From positions 1-64,000 of the forward strand of contig NZ_BONV01000037.1 of the NCBI RefSeq assembly GCF_016862895.1: 64,000 nt of DNA. The letters are read 5' to 3'. Origin of the DNA: Planotetraspora kaengkrachanensis. Its GTDB lineage: Bacteria > Actinomycetota > Actinomycetes > Streptosporangiales > Streptosporangiaceae. The position numbers and the translations under genes were made by a program. This document shows positions 45,635 to 53,658 of this stretch, one piece after another. Each line of letters starts with the position of its first letter. Position 1 is the stretch's first letter. The notes beneath the pieces were generated by a model that did no database searches, was not told the DNA's origin, and saw only the letters and a list, made by a program, of their open reading frames with translations.

Positions 45635-46521
45635 GCTTTGACTGCACCTTCCATGAGTCCGCCGATGATCTGTCGGCCGAACACGACGAAAACGACGATG
45701 AGGGGGAGGACGGACATCGCGGTCCCGCTGAAGATGAGGACGTAGTCCGTGCCGTACTTGGCGTTGAGGGAGTTGATGGCGACCTGGACCGTCGGGTTGT
45801 CCGGAGTCAGCACGATCAGCGGCCACAGGAAGTCGTTCCACGTCAGCATGAACGTGTTGATCCCCAGCACCGCCATGCCCGGCCGTACGGCGGGCAGGAT
45901 GACGTTCCACCAGATCCGCAGGGTCGACGCGCCGTCGACGCGGGCGGCCTCGACCAGTTCGTTCGGCACCGCCTGCTCGGTGTACTGCGTCATGAGGAAG
46001 ACGCCGAAGCCGTTCAGCAGGTACGGCAGGATCACGGCCTTGAGCGTGCCGATCCATTCGAGGCTGACCATCATCCGGTAGAGCGGGACCATGCCCATCT
46101 GCTGCAGCGGGACCATCATCGTCACCAGCACGAGCAGCAGGAGGATCCGGCCGCCCTTGAAGCGCAGCCGGGCGAAGGCGAAGCCCGCGAAGGTGGAGAT
46201 CAGCACCACGGAGATCGTCACGGTCGACGCGATGATCACCGAGTTGGTCAGGCCGGCCAGGTAGTGGGCGTCCTCGTTGGTGAGCACCCGCTGGATGTTC
46301 TGGCCGAGGTTGCCGCCGGGCAGGAAGGGCGGCGGGATGTCGGTGGCCTCTCGGTTGGACCGCGAGGCGATGACGACCATCCAGTACAGCGGGAAGGCCG
46401 AGATGACGATCGTGACGATCAGCACGATCCTCGTGAGCGGCGTGGCCTTCCAGAGGTCGGAGCCGCCGGTCCGCTTCACCCGGGGCTTCCGAGTCTCGGC
46501 CGGCGCTGAGAGCGTGGTCAC
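45631..46521 (-). CDS. cebG: Cellobiose ABC transporter permease CebG
   Basis: A 296-residue inner-membrane permease with six segments and the EAA loop (ELVEAARVDGASTLRIWWNV) that contacts the ATPase. The N-terminal 25 residues are basic and cytoplasmic. Its ATG overlaps the cebF stop (ATGA). It forms the channel with CebF; the ATPase is expected to be a shared MsiK-type protein encoded elsewhere. Confidence 0.92.
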   Translation of the reverse strand: MTTLSAPAETRKPRVKRTGGSDLWKATPLTRIVLIVTIVISAFPLYWMVVIASRSNREATDIPPPFLPGGNLGQNIQRVLTNEDAHYLAGLTNSVIIASTVTISVVLISTFAGFAFARLRFKGGRILLLLVLVTMMVPLQQMGMVPLYRMMVSLEWIGTLKAVILPYLLNGFGVFLMTQYTEQAVPNELVEAARVDGASTLRIWWNVILPAVRPGMAVLGINTFMLTWNDFLWPLIVLTPDNPTVQVAINSLNAKYGTDYVLIFSGTAMSVLPLIVVFVVFGRQIIGGLMEGAVKA

Positions 46522-47492
46522 TTTCTACCCCCGATCCGGCGGATGAGCAGGAAGTTGATGAGAGATCCAATGAGGATCATGAGGAAGAGCAGCCACGCCG
46601 CACCCGCCGCGTAGCCGTAGTCGAACTCCCGGAAGCCCTGTTCGACGATGAACATCGACACGGTCTGGAACTGGCTGTTGCTGCCGCCGTGGACGTTGCC
46701 TCCGTAGAAGGTGGTGGGCTCCGCGAACAGCGTCAGGCCGCCGATCGTGGAGTTCAGCACCACGAAGATCATGGTCGGCCGCAACATCGGGATGGTGATC
46801 TGCCAGAACTGCCGGCGGCGTGAGGCGCCGTCGATGGCGGCGGCCTCATAGAGGTCCTTCGGGATCGTCTGCATCGCGGCCAGGAAGATGATCGCGTTGT
46901 AGCCGGTCCACCGCCAGTCGATCATGGTGGAGATCGCCAGCCAGGACGGCAGCCGCTCGGCCTTCCAGTCGACCGGATCGACGCCCACTGATCCCAGGAT
47001 CCAGTTGAAAAGTCCCCAGTCGCGTCCGTACAGCTGGGTGAACACCACGGCCACCGCGACGACCGAGGTGACCAGGGGGAGCAGGACGCCCAGCCGGACG
47101 AACAACCGGCCCCTGATCCGCTTGTTCAGCGCGTTGGCGAGGAGCAGCGCCAGGAGGATCTGCGGGACGGTCGCGATGACGAACATCCCGAGCGTGTTGA
47201 CGACCGCGTTCCAGAACGCCGAGTCGGCCAGGAGCGCGGTGTAGTTCCCCAGCCCGGTCCACTCCACCGTCCCCGCGAGGTCGTAGTCGTAGAGCGAGTA
47301 CCACAGGGTGAAGCCGAGCGGGAAGATCCCGAACAGGAGGAACAGCAGATAGTACGGCGAGATGAGGAGGTACGGAGCGGCCTTCAGATCCAGCCAGGAC
47401 AGGAAGGTCCGCCCCGGCCGCGGTCGCCCGTGCCTTCTCGAAGGCGGGACCGGCGCCCGAGTGGACGGTCCCGAGTCGACGTGCAGGCTCAT
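46518..47492 (-). CDS. cebF: Cellobiose ABC transporter permease CebF
   Basis: A 324-residue permease: Arg/Pro-rich cytoplasmic N-terminus (about 35 residues), six membrane segments, EAA loop LYEAAAIDGASRRRQFWQI. It pairs with CebG. It starts 87 bases after cebE, so both are in the same operon, with the gap perhaps lowering permease expression relative to the binding protein. Confidence 0.92.
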   Translation of the reverse strand: MSLHVDSGPSTRAPVPPSRRHGRPRPGRTFLSWLDLKAAPYLLISPYYLLFLLFGIFPLGFTLWYSLYDYDLAGTVEWTGLGNYTALLADSAFWNAVVNTLGMFVIATVPQILLALLLANALNKRIRGRLFVRLGVLLPLVTSVVAVAVVFTQLYGRDWGLFNWILGSVGVDPVDWKAERLPSWLAISTMIDWRWTGYNAIIFLAAMQTIPKDLYEAAAIDGASRRRQFWQITIPMLRPTMIFVVLNSTIGGLTLFAEPTTFYGGNVHGGSNSQFQTVSMFIVEQGFREFDYGYAAGAAWLLFLMILIGSLINFLLIRRIGGRK

Positions 47493-47579
47493 GGGTCACC
47501 TTTCAGCGGAAGCAGGCGACCGGCCCGCCCTGCGGTGTGCCTCCGGGGCGGGCCGGTGCTCATTTGACGGGCGGGTGGA

Positions 47580-48920
47580 TCAGCCCGCTGCCTTGACCGC
47601 GTCGTCGAGCAGCTTCTGCCACGCCTGGTCGTACGGCACCGAGCCGTCGTCCAGCGCCGAGATGACCGACTCCACCGCGTTCTTCACCTGAGCGTGCTTG
47701 ACTCCGAGGAAGACGGGCTGGAGCGCGGACGCCGACTTGGCGAAGATGTCGCCGACCGGGGCGTCGTTGAAGTACTCGTTCTTGGCGCCCTGAACGGCCG
47801 GGTCCTGCTGGGCCTGCGTATTGCTCGGCATGTTCCCGCTGTAGGTGAACACGCTGATCTCGCCTTCCTTGCCCGTCAGGTAGTCGGCGACCGCGGCCGC
47901 CTCCTTCGGGTGTTTCGACTGCTTGGGCACCGCGAGCCAGGAGCCGCCCCAGTTGCCGCCGCCGCCCGGCACCGCCGCGACGTCCCACTTGCCGGAGAAC
48001 TCCGGTCCCGCGCCGTCGTCACCGCTGACCGCGCCGAGCATCCACGAGGGGCAGCCGAGCGTCGCGAACTGCGACTTCTTCATGCCGGTGTTCCACTCGG
48101 GGGTGAAGTTGCGAAGCTTGGCCGTCAGGCCGTCCTGGCTGATCTTCACTGCGAAGTCGTAGGCGGTCTTGATCGCGGGGTTCTTGTCGACGATGAGGTT
48201 GTTGCTCTTGTCGAAGTAGGACACGCCCCCGTTCTTGGCGGCCTCCTGCACCAGGACCACGTTGTAGAGCGTGTTGGTGCCGTCGACGAACTTGGTGTCC
48301 TTCACCTTCGACTGGAACTCCTGGCCGACCTTGATGAAGTCGTCCCAGGTGGGCCAGAGCTTGCCGACCTCGTCGCGGTCGGCGGGCAGGCCCGCCTTCT
48401 CGAACAGGTCGCGCCGGTAACACAGGCTCATGCCGCCGAGGTCGGTGCCCAGGCCGAAGAGCTTGCCGTCCGCCGTGAGCCCGCCGTCCCACTTCCACGG
48501 GGCGAAGTCGCCCTGGCGGCTCGACAGGCCGTACTCGCCGAGGTCGGCCCACCACTCGGGGTGCGCCTTGGCCAGGCCCATGCCGCCCTCGTCGATGCCG
48601 ACGACGTCACCTGCTCCTGAGCCGGACTGCAGCCACTGGATCATCTGCGGCCAGTAGACCTGCTCGAACTGGTCGGTGAGGTGCTCTTCCTGGATCTTGA
48701 TGTCGGTGTGGGAGGCGTTCCACTTGTCGATCGCCTCCTTGTACCCGAAGTTCTTGCCGCCGCCGAACGTCTGGACCTTGATGGTGACCGGCGCCGCAGC
48801 CGAGGAACCGCCCGACGGCGCCTCGTCGGCGTCACCGCCGCACGCCGCCGTGACGCTGAGGGCGAGGGCCGTGGCCGTTGCGACCGCGAGCATCCTGCCG
48901 CGGCGCGATCTGTCAATCAT
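47580..48920 (-). CDS. cebE: Cellobiose/cello-oligosaccharide-binding lipoprotein CebE
   Basis: A 446-residue family 1 solute-binding protein. A lipoprotein signal ends in LSVTAAC with lipidated Cys27. The mature part begins with an acidic/Gly-Ser linker, then TIKVQTFGGGKNFGY. It captures cellobiose or cellotriose at the cell surface and delivers it to CebFG. First gene of cebEFG-bglC, with CebR operator 2 and a promoter just upstream. Confidence 0.92.
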   Translation of the reverse strand: MIDRSRRGRMLAVATATALALSVTAACGGDADEAPSGGSSAAAPVTIKVQTFGGGKNFGYKEAIDKWNASHTDIKIQEEHLTDQFEQVYWPQMIQWLQSGSGAGDVVGIDEGGMGLAKAHPEWWADLGEYGLSSRQGDFAPWKWDGGLTADGKLFGLGTDLGGMSLCYRRDLFEKAGLPADRDEVGKLWPTWDDFIKVGQEFQSKVKDTKFVDGTNTLYNVVLVQEAAKNGGVSYFDKSNNLIVDKNPAIKTAYDFAVKISQDGLTAKLRNFTPEWNTGMKKSQFATLGCPSWMLGAVSGDDGAGPEFSGKWDVAAVPGGGGNWGGSWLAVPKQSKHPKEAAAVADYLTGKEGEISVFTYSGNMPSNTQAQQDPAVQGAKNEYFNDAPVGDIFAKSASALQPVFLGVKHAQVKNAVESVISALDDGSVPYDQAWQKLLDDAVKAAG

Positions 48921-48996
48921 TCCGGACCCCTCTCAGGTGGTATCCCGAATCTCGTGGGAGGTGGCATCCCATGGCCGATCCCCGACCACAGCACTA

Positions 48997-49010
48997 TGGG
49001 AGCGCTCCCA
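48997..49010. promoter_or_regulatory. CebR operator 2 (ceb operon)
   Basis: A second perfect TGGGAGCGCTCCCA, 77 bases before the cebE start. It begins 3 bases after the predicted -10, the same geometry as at operator 1. Confidence 0.92.
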
Positions 49011-49013
49011 CGA

Positions 49014-49043
49014 AGAGTCGTCCATCAGCGACGTCAGCGTCAA
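49014..49043 (-). promoter_or_regulatory. Predicted promoter of cebEFG-bglC
   Basis: Minus strand TTGACG (49043-49038), 18-base spacer, GACTCT (49019-49014). The -10 is weak (only the A and final T match), but the -35 is identical to that of the GH1 promoter and the operator spacing agrees. Confidence 0.55.
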
Positions 49044-49117
49044 TATGCCGAAACATAACCGTTACACCGAGCCGAAGTTGATCATCTCAAATGCGTATAT
49101 CCAGGCATAATGGGGAG

Positions 49118-49131
49118 TGGGAGCGCTCCCA
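49118..49131. promoter_or_regulatory. CebR operator 3, orphan site
   Basis: A third perfect TGGGAGCGCTCCCA, 121 bases upstream of operator 2. A plus-strand CATAAT hexamer (49106-49111) stands 6 bases before it, as a -10 would, but no gene follows on that strand for 2 kb. It may assist repression of cebE by looping, or belong to a lost or non-coding transcript. Confidence 0.85.
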
Positions 49132-49449
49132 GTCTCATCTGGGCGAAAACCATGAGAGAAGGCGTACGGTGTCCCTCTGGGCACGCGTAGTCACCCCTGA
49201 GGCGGGCTGTGCCGTCCGACGGGGGAGGTCGCGGGGCGGGGTGCCCGCCCGCGGGGCCGGGCGATGCGACCGGGGTGGTCGTCGGGTGATGCGGTCACGG
49301 AGGCGAGCCCATGCGACCGCGGAGACCATGAGCGGGTGCACAGACGGTGAGCGGCCACCGCCCGCGCGGGCGATGGCCGCTGATGCCGTGTTCAGACGGA
49401 CTGGTCGCGGACGGTCACGGACTGGTCGCGCGGATGCTCTCGCGGCCGG
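49132..49449. other. Intergenic region downstream of operator 3
   Basis: About 320 bases with repeated GC-rich words (ATGCGACCG, GACTGGTCGCG) and frames with no protein character. It contains the sulfatase terminator hairpin described separately. No gene supported. Confidence 0.4.
49350..49381 (-). terminator. Hairpin terminator downstream of the sulfatase gene
   Basis: AGCGGCCA (49350-49357) pairs with TGGCCGCT (49374-49381). The inner CGCCCGCGCGGGCG is self-complementary, giving an almost continuous 32-base hairpin about 70 bases past the sulfatase stop. Confidence 0.65.
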
Positions 49450-50958
49450 TCAAGCGAAGGGCGGGGCGCCCCCGCCCCTCGCGGGGGGCGCCCTCGCCAG
49501 GCGTACCTCGGACGGAAGAGTGGAGTCGGCTATGCGGCAGCTCGCCCCGCTGCACGCGTGCAGCGCGGCCAGTCGTGCCGACAGGGTGGCGACCAGTTGC
49601 GGATCGGCGGTCGCCGCGATGTTGTGCATCTCGTTCGGGTCGGCGTACAGGTCGTAGAGCTGTCGCTCCCCGGTCTCGTACTCCACGTAGGCGTACTGCG
49701 CGGTCCGCAGCGCGTTGTAGGTGGGCGGGCACAGCGGCGAGTAGGCCGCGTGCACGAACTCGATCAGCGCGGCGTCGCGCCACGGGACCTTGCGGCCCTG
49801 CAGCAGCGGGACGAGCGAACGGCCCTCCGTGAACCCCGGGGTGGAGGCGCGCCCCAACTCGGCGAACGTGGGGGAGAGGTCGACGGTCGACGAGATCTGG
49901 TCGATCGTGCTGCCGGGAGCGATGCCCGGACCCCTGACGATCATGGGGATCCGGATGTCCTCCTCGAACGGCGTCGTCTTGCCGGGCTCCAGCCGATGCT
50001 GGCCGAGATGGAAGCCGTTGTCCGAGGCGAAGAAGATGTAGGTGTTGTCGAGCTGTCCCGACTGCTGGAGCGACGAGACGAGCCTGCCGACCATGTCGTC
50101 CACACCGAGCATGGCGCGTGCGCGGTTCTGGTAGATGGTGTCGATCCGGCGCACGGCCCTGGCGGTGAGCGGCGGCCGCTGCTGCAGCCACATCGGCTCG
50201 GCCGACAGATCCTGCTGGTCGAACGAGAGCGTCCGGGGCGCGGGTTCGCCGGCGAATGCGAACTCGTGCCTGGGCGAGTGGTTGGCCGGCAGGTGGGGGG
50301 CGACCGGCGCGAGGTACAGGAAGAAGGGATCAGTGCCGCGCTGCGAGACGAACCTGTCCGCCTTCGCGCTGATCACGTCTTCCAGGTAGTCCTCGGCGGT
50401 GTTGCCGTACTGGAAGATCGTCCCGTTCTCGTTGAGGGCGTAGCCGTACTCCTGGTAGAGACGGGTGACCGGCACCGCCCACTGGTCCCAGCCGGGCGGG
50501 ACGTACGACCAGGCGGCGCCCATCGGATATTGGTTGAGGTACTTGCCCATCAGGCCGGTGCGATATCCCGCGTCGTGCATCCAGGTGCCGAGCGTGGATT
50601 CCTCCATCGGCCGGAACCTGGGAAAGCCGCCCGTCGGCGGCCGGTTGCTCACCACTCCGTGGCTGTGCACGTATTGCGAGCGGAGAATCGAGGACCGCGA
50701 CGGGCAGCACCACGGGTTGGTGACGAAGAAGTGCGAGAACGACGCCCCCTGCCGGGCGAGCAGATTCCAGATGTTGGGAAATCTCTGCAGATCGGTGGTG
50801 TTCAGGTCATCGGTCAGAATGAAGACGATGTTCGGCCTCTGGGCCGGTGCTGGTTCGCCGTGCGCCGCGCTGGAGAACGCCGTGCACAAGACGAGTGCAC
50901 CGGCGAGCCAGGGCCACCATCCTCTGGATCTCTTCGATAGGGGCACGGCGTAGAACAT
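49450..50958 (-). CDS. Exported type I sulfatase
   Basis: A 502-residue arylsulfatase-type enzyme with a signal peptide (about 1-35) and the formylglycine motif CCPSR, Cys84 being the residue converted for catalysis. Metal site: FILTDDLNTTD. Other blocks: GYRTGLMGKYLNQY, FFASDNGFHLGQH and SSTVDLSPTFAELG. It removes sulfate esters from an extracellular glycan or small molecule. The ATG at 50958 precedes the signal peptide directly; a start at 51030 would add 24 unlikely residues. The last 20 residues are encoded by a GC hairpin-like stretch. It adjoins a surface-glycan locus. Confidence 0.9.
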   Translation of the reverse strand: MFYAVPLSKRSRGWWPWLAGALVLCTAFSSAAHGEPAPAQRPNIVFILTDDLNTTDLQRFPNIWNLLARQGASFSHFFVTNPWCCPSRSSILRSQYVHSHGVVSNRPPTGGFPRFRPMEESTLGTWMHDAGYRTGLMGKYLNQYPMGAAWSYVPPGWDQWAVPVTRLYQEYGYALNENGTIFQYGNTAEDYLEDVISAKADRFVSQRGTDPFFLYLAPVAPHLPANHSPRHEFAFAGEPAPRTLSFDQQDLSAEPMWLQQRPPLTARAVRRIDTIYQNRARAMLGVDDMVGRLVSSLQQSGQLDNTYIFFASDNGFHLGQHRLEPGKTTPFEEDIRIPMIVRGPGIAPGSTIDQISSTVDLSPTFAELGRASTPGFTEGRSLVPLLQGRKVPWRDAALIEFVHAAYSPLCPPTYNALRTAQYAYVEYETGERQLYDLYADPNEMHNIAATADPQLVATLSARLAALHACSGASCRIADSTLPSEVRLARAPPARGGGAPPFA

Positions 50959-51180
50959 TGCCAACCGCTCACCAGGAAAAACACACGGCCTGTAATCGAA
51001 TGAGTACACAAGGTTCGCATATACGGACAAACCGTATTATTCGGAATGCGGCGCGACGAGGGAGGGGCGGCGGCGAGTCATGCCCACCGGGTATGGCCTG
51101 CGAGGAACGAAGATCCTTTCAACCTGTGTTCACCGCATGTTCCTGCCGCTGTAGCCTTAGCTGGCTATTCTGGACAGGTC

Positions 51181-52344
51181 GTGAATGGGTCATTACGGGG
51201 CGTGGATATCGAGGGTCGCAACCACGTCGATGAACAAGGGTCGGCCGTCGCGTGGGTGGAGTCCCCACTGCAGCTCCTGTGCGTGGTGGAAGCCCACCAC
51301 GCGGGGCTCCTCGGGGCTGAGACCCGGGTCGTGCCGCGCGCCGGGCTGCCCGCGCTGAGGCTCACCCGTAAGGCTCTCAACGGCCTGCGCCTCCCCGCAG
51401 GGCTCTCCTTCGAGGAGCCGTCAGGGCGCATGCCGCGCCCGGGCCGCACCTGGGCGGTGGGCGACGCCTTCTCCGGGCGGGTCCAGTTCGCGCTCGTCAC
51501 CTCGATCCCCGGCCGCACGATCCTGGTCGACGACGGCCTCGCCACCATTCATCTGCTGCAGTTGCTCAGCTCCCGCCGTCCGCTCCTGCGGGCCAGGGGC
51601 AAGCCGGGCTTCGGCCGGTCGGTGCTCGGCGCGACCGCCGGCTTCCGCCTCCGCGGCCGCAGGCTCACCGTCTTCACCGCGTTACCCGTGCCCGAGGACC
51701 TCGCCGCAGGCGTGCGGAAGACCGGCACCCGGCTCGTCATGCACGACTTCGCCTGGTTGCGGTCCCAACCCAGCGAGCGTCCGCCGCAGGAGCGCACGAT
51801 CGTGCTCGGCACCTCCCTCGTCAGGAACGGCCTGGTCCACCGGGACCGTTACCTGAACTGGCTGGAGGGCCTCGGAGAGCCGGTGGCCTACTACCCGCAC
51901 CGGCGTGAGGACCCCCGTGACCTCGAGCGGGTCAGCGAAATCCCCGGTCTCACCATCAACGACGTCGGCATCCCCGTTGAGATGACTTTGCGGGACCTCC
52001 GCCCCGACCAGCGCGTGCTGAGCATGCCCTCCACCGCGGTGACCTCCTTGCGCGTGCTGCTCGCCGCCCGCGGCGTCCCCGTCGAGACCGTCGAGGTCCC
52101 CGACGACTGGTGGACCGCCTCGGCCGGACCCTCGCTGCGCACTCACCTGCAGCAGTTCGCCCACCACACCTCGCCGGAAGCCGAGCCGGGCTCCGGCGCA
52201 GGCCGGACCGGGGCGACCCCCGGCGCCGGCAGTGTTCATCCGGGGGCGATCTCGAACCCCGGCAGTGTTCATCCGGGGGCGACCACGGACCCCGGCAGTG
52301 TTCATCCGGGGACGACCCCGGACCCCGGAAAGGTTGCTTCTTGA
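51181..52344 (+). CDS. Putative glycosyltransferase of the nonulosonate glycan locus
   Basis: About 387 residues; start uncertain (GTG 51181, or 51202). The conserved-looking opening AWVESPLQLLCVVEAH and later GRTILVDDGLATI, ERTIVLGTSLVRNGL and VLSMPSTAVTSLRVLLAARG recall sialyltransferase-like (GT52/GT-B) proteins, where a KPHP-like position here reads YYPHRRED. I cannot name the family firmly. No signal peptide. The C-terminus is a 33-bp (11-residue) repeat GSVHPGATTDP. Its stop overlaps the TTG of the next gene. Likely role: transfer of a nonulosonic acid or other sugar onto a wall glycan (inference). Confidence 0.62.
   Translation: MNGSLRGVDIEGRNHVDEQGSAVAWVESPLQLLCVVEAHHAGLLGAETRVVPRAGLPALRLTRKALNGLRLPAGLSFEEPSGRMPRPGRTWAVGDAFSGRVQFALVTSIPGRTILVDDGLATIHLLQLLSSRRPLLRARGKPGFGRSVLGATAGFRLRGRRLTVFTALPVPEDLAAGVRKTGTRLVMHDFAWLRSQPSERPPQERTIVLGTSLVRNGLVHRDRYLNWLEGLGEPVAYYPHRREDPRDLERVSEIPGLTINDVGIPVEMTLRDLRPDQRVLSMPSTAVTSLRVLLAARGVPVETVEVPDDWWTASAGPSLRTHLQQFAHHTSPEAEPGSGAGRTGATPGAGSVHPGAISNPGSVHPGATTDPGSVHPGTTPDPGKVAS
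52228..52326 (+). repeat. 33-bp in-frame tandem repeat at the C-terminus of the glycosyltransferase-like gene
   Basis: GGCAGTGTTCATCCGGG begins copies at 52228, 52261 and 52294. Each encodes G-S-V-H-P-G-(A/T)-x-x-(N/D)-P, and the array ends 18 bases before the stop. Confidence 0.9.
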
Positions 52345-53561
52345 CCCGCGTGCTCGCCGTCGCCGACGCTGATTCCTATCTGAAGTGGGCCGCGGGCCTG
52401 CTCGACACGCTCCCGGCGTCATGGCCGACGGAAATGGCGGTCGTCCGGACGCCCATCGCCCCCTCGGAGAGCCAGATCGCCGCCGCCGTGAGCGGCACCA
52501 GAATCGCCGGCGCCGGACATGACCGGCTCCCCGCGGTCATGTCGTCCAGGCAGTTGCGCAAGACCGCCGAACGGTTCCGCCCCGACGTCATCCTGCTCGC
52601 CTGCACCGGCCCCGTCGTCGACGTCCTCGCCGCGGAGATCCTCGCCGACCTGCGGCCCCGGCCGGTGTTCGTGTCGGGACTGCCCGGCATCTCGGTCCCC
52701 GCCACGGAGAAGGCCTGGCTGTTCCGCAGCGGCTGCGACCTGTTCGTCGTCCACAGCGGCCGCGAGGTCGCCGAGTTCTCCGCGATCGGCCGTGAGCTCG
52801 GCGGAGGCGGCGGAGTCGCGCTGGCGCGCCTGCCGTACCTCGACCTCGGCGCCCCCGCACCGCAGGGGGCCCGCGATCGCGTGATCTTCGCGACCCAGGC
52901 CAAGGTGCCGCGGCGCCGCGAGGAGCGCGAGCAGGTGCTGCTCGCCCTCGCCGAACTCGCCGCGAACCGGCCCGACCTCGACGTCGTGGTGAAGTTGCGG
53001 GCCCGCGACTCGGAGCGTCAGACGCACAACGAGCGCCATCACTACGAGCGGCTCTGGACGGCGATGGCGGCGGAGGGCCGGGTGCGCGAGGATGCCGTGC
53101 GCTTCGCCGCGGGCCCGATGCACGAGCACCTCACCCACGCCGCGGGCTTCGTCACCGTCAGCTCGACGGCCGCGCTCGAGGCGATCGCCCAGCGGGTGCC
53201 GCTGCTCGTGCTGTCCGACTTCGGGGTCAGCGCGGAGATGATCAACCTCGTCTTCGAGGGCAGCGGCTGCCTCGGCACGATGGAGGAACTGGCCAAGGCC
53301 GACTTCCGCATGCCGACGGAAGCGTGGTGCCAGGCCAACTACTTCCACGACGCCTCGGCCAGCGACTGGGTCGACCGGGTGTCGGGGCTCGTGGCGGCGG
53401 CCCAGGCGGGCGCCCTCGTCGCGGCCCGCTCCGTCCTCGACGGGCCCGAACACGCCACGGCCCGCCGCCGGGCCCGGCTCCGTCTCGAGGTCCCGCCCAA
53501 GGTGCTCAAGTACGGCTATCGCGCCAAGCGCCGGATGCGCCGCTACCTCAAGGCGTTCTGA
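52341..53561 (+). CDS. DUF6716-type putative glycosyltransferase
   Basis: A 406-residue protein resembling the DUF6716 putative glycosyltransferases found beside polysialyltransferase-like genes in actinomycetes. It reads TRVLAVADADSYLKWAAGLL at the start, PVFVSGLPGISVPATEKAW and DLFVVHSGREVAEF in the middle, and a GT-B-like C-terminal half: DVVVKLRARDSERQTHNE, TVSSTAALEAIAQRVPLLVL. The TTG start at 52341 overlaps the previous stop (TTGA) behind GGAAAGG. A bidirectional terminator follows. Family assignment is from memory of the sequence pattern. Confidence 0.75.
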   Translation: MTRVLAVADADSYLKWAAGLLDTLPASWPTEMAVVRTPIAPSESQIAAAVSGTRIAGAGHDRLPAVMSSRQLRKTAERFRPDVILLACTGPVVDVLAAEILADLRPRPVFVSGLPGISVPATEKAWLFRSGCDLFVVHSGREVAEFSAIGRELGGGGGVALARLPYLDLGAPAPQGARDRVIFATQAKVPRRREEREQVLLALAELAANRPDLDVVVKLRARDSERQTHNERHHYERLWTAMAAEGRVREDAVRFAAGPMHEHLTHAAGFVTVSSTAALEAIAQRVPLLVLSDFGVSAEMINLVFEGSGCLGTMEELAKADFRMPTEAWCQANYFHDASASDWVDRVSGLVAAAQAGALVAARSVLDGPEHATARRRARLRLEVPPKVLKYGYRAKRRMRRYLKAF

Positions 53562-53578
53562 CGGACTGAAGAACGCGA

Positions 53579-53612
53579 ATGCCCGCCGCATGGGCAGCGG
53601 CGGGCATTTTTT
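53579..53612. terminator. Intrinsic terminator between convergent glycan genes
   Basis: ATGCCCGCCGC (53579-53589) and its exact complement (53597-53607) with a 7-base loop, followed by six T. It starts 18 bases after the DUF6716 gene and can also serve the convergent gene ending at 53659. Confidence 0.93.
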
Positions 53613-53658
53613 GTTCTCCAGGGTTGCTTTCCGGGATTCTTTCAGCGCCTTCCGGGGT

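Noticed and set aside
49091-49657. Plus-strand frame starting before CebR operator 3
   Set aside because: It runs through the operator, a terminator hairpin and the antisense of the sulfatase end, with Arg-rich noise composition.
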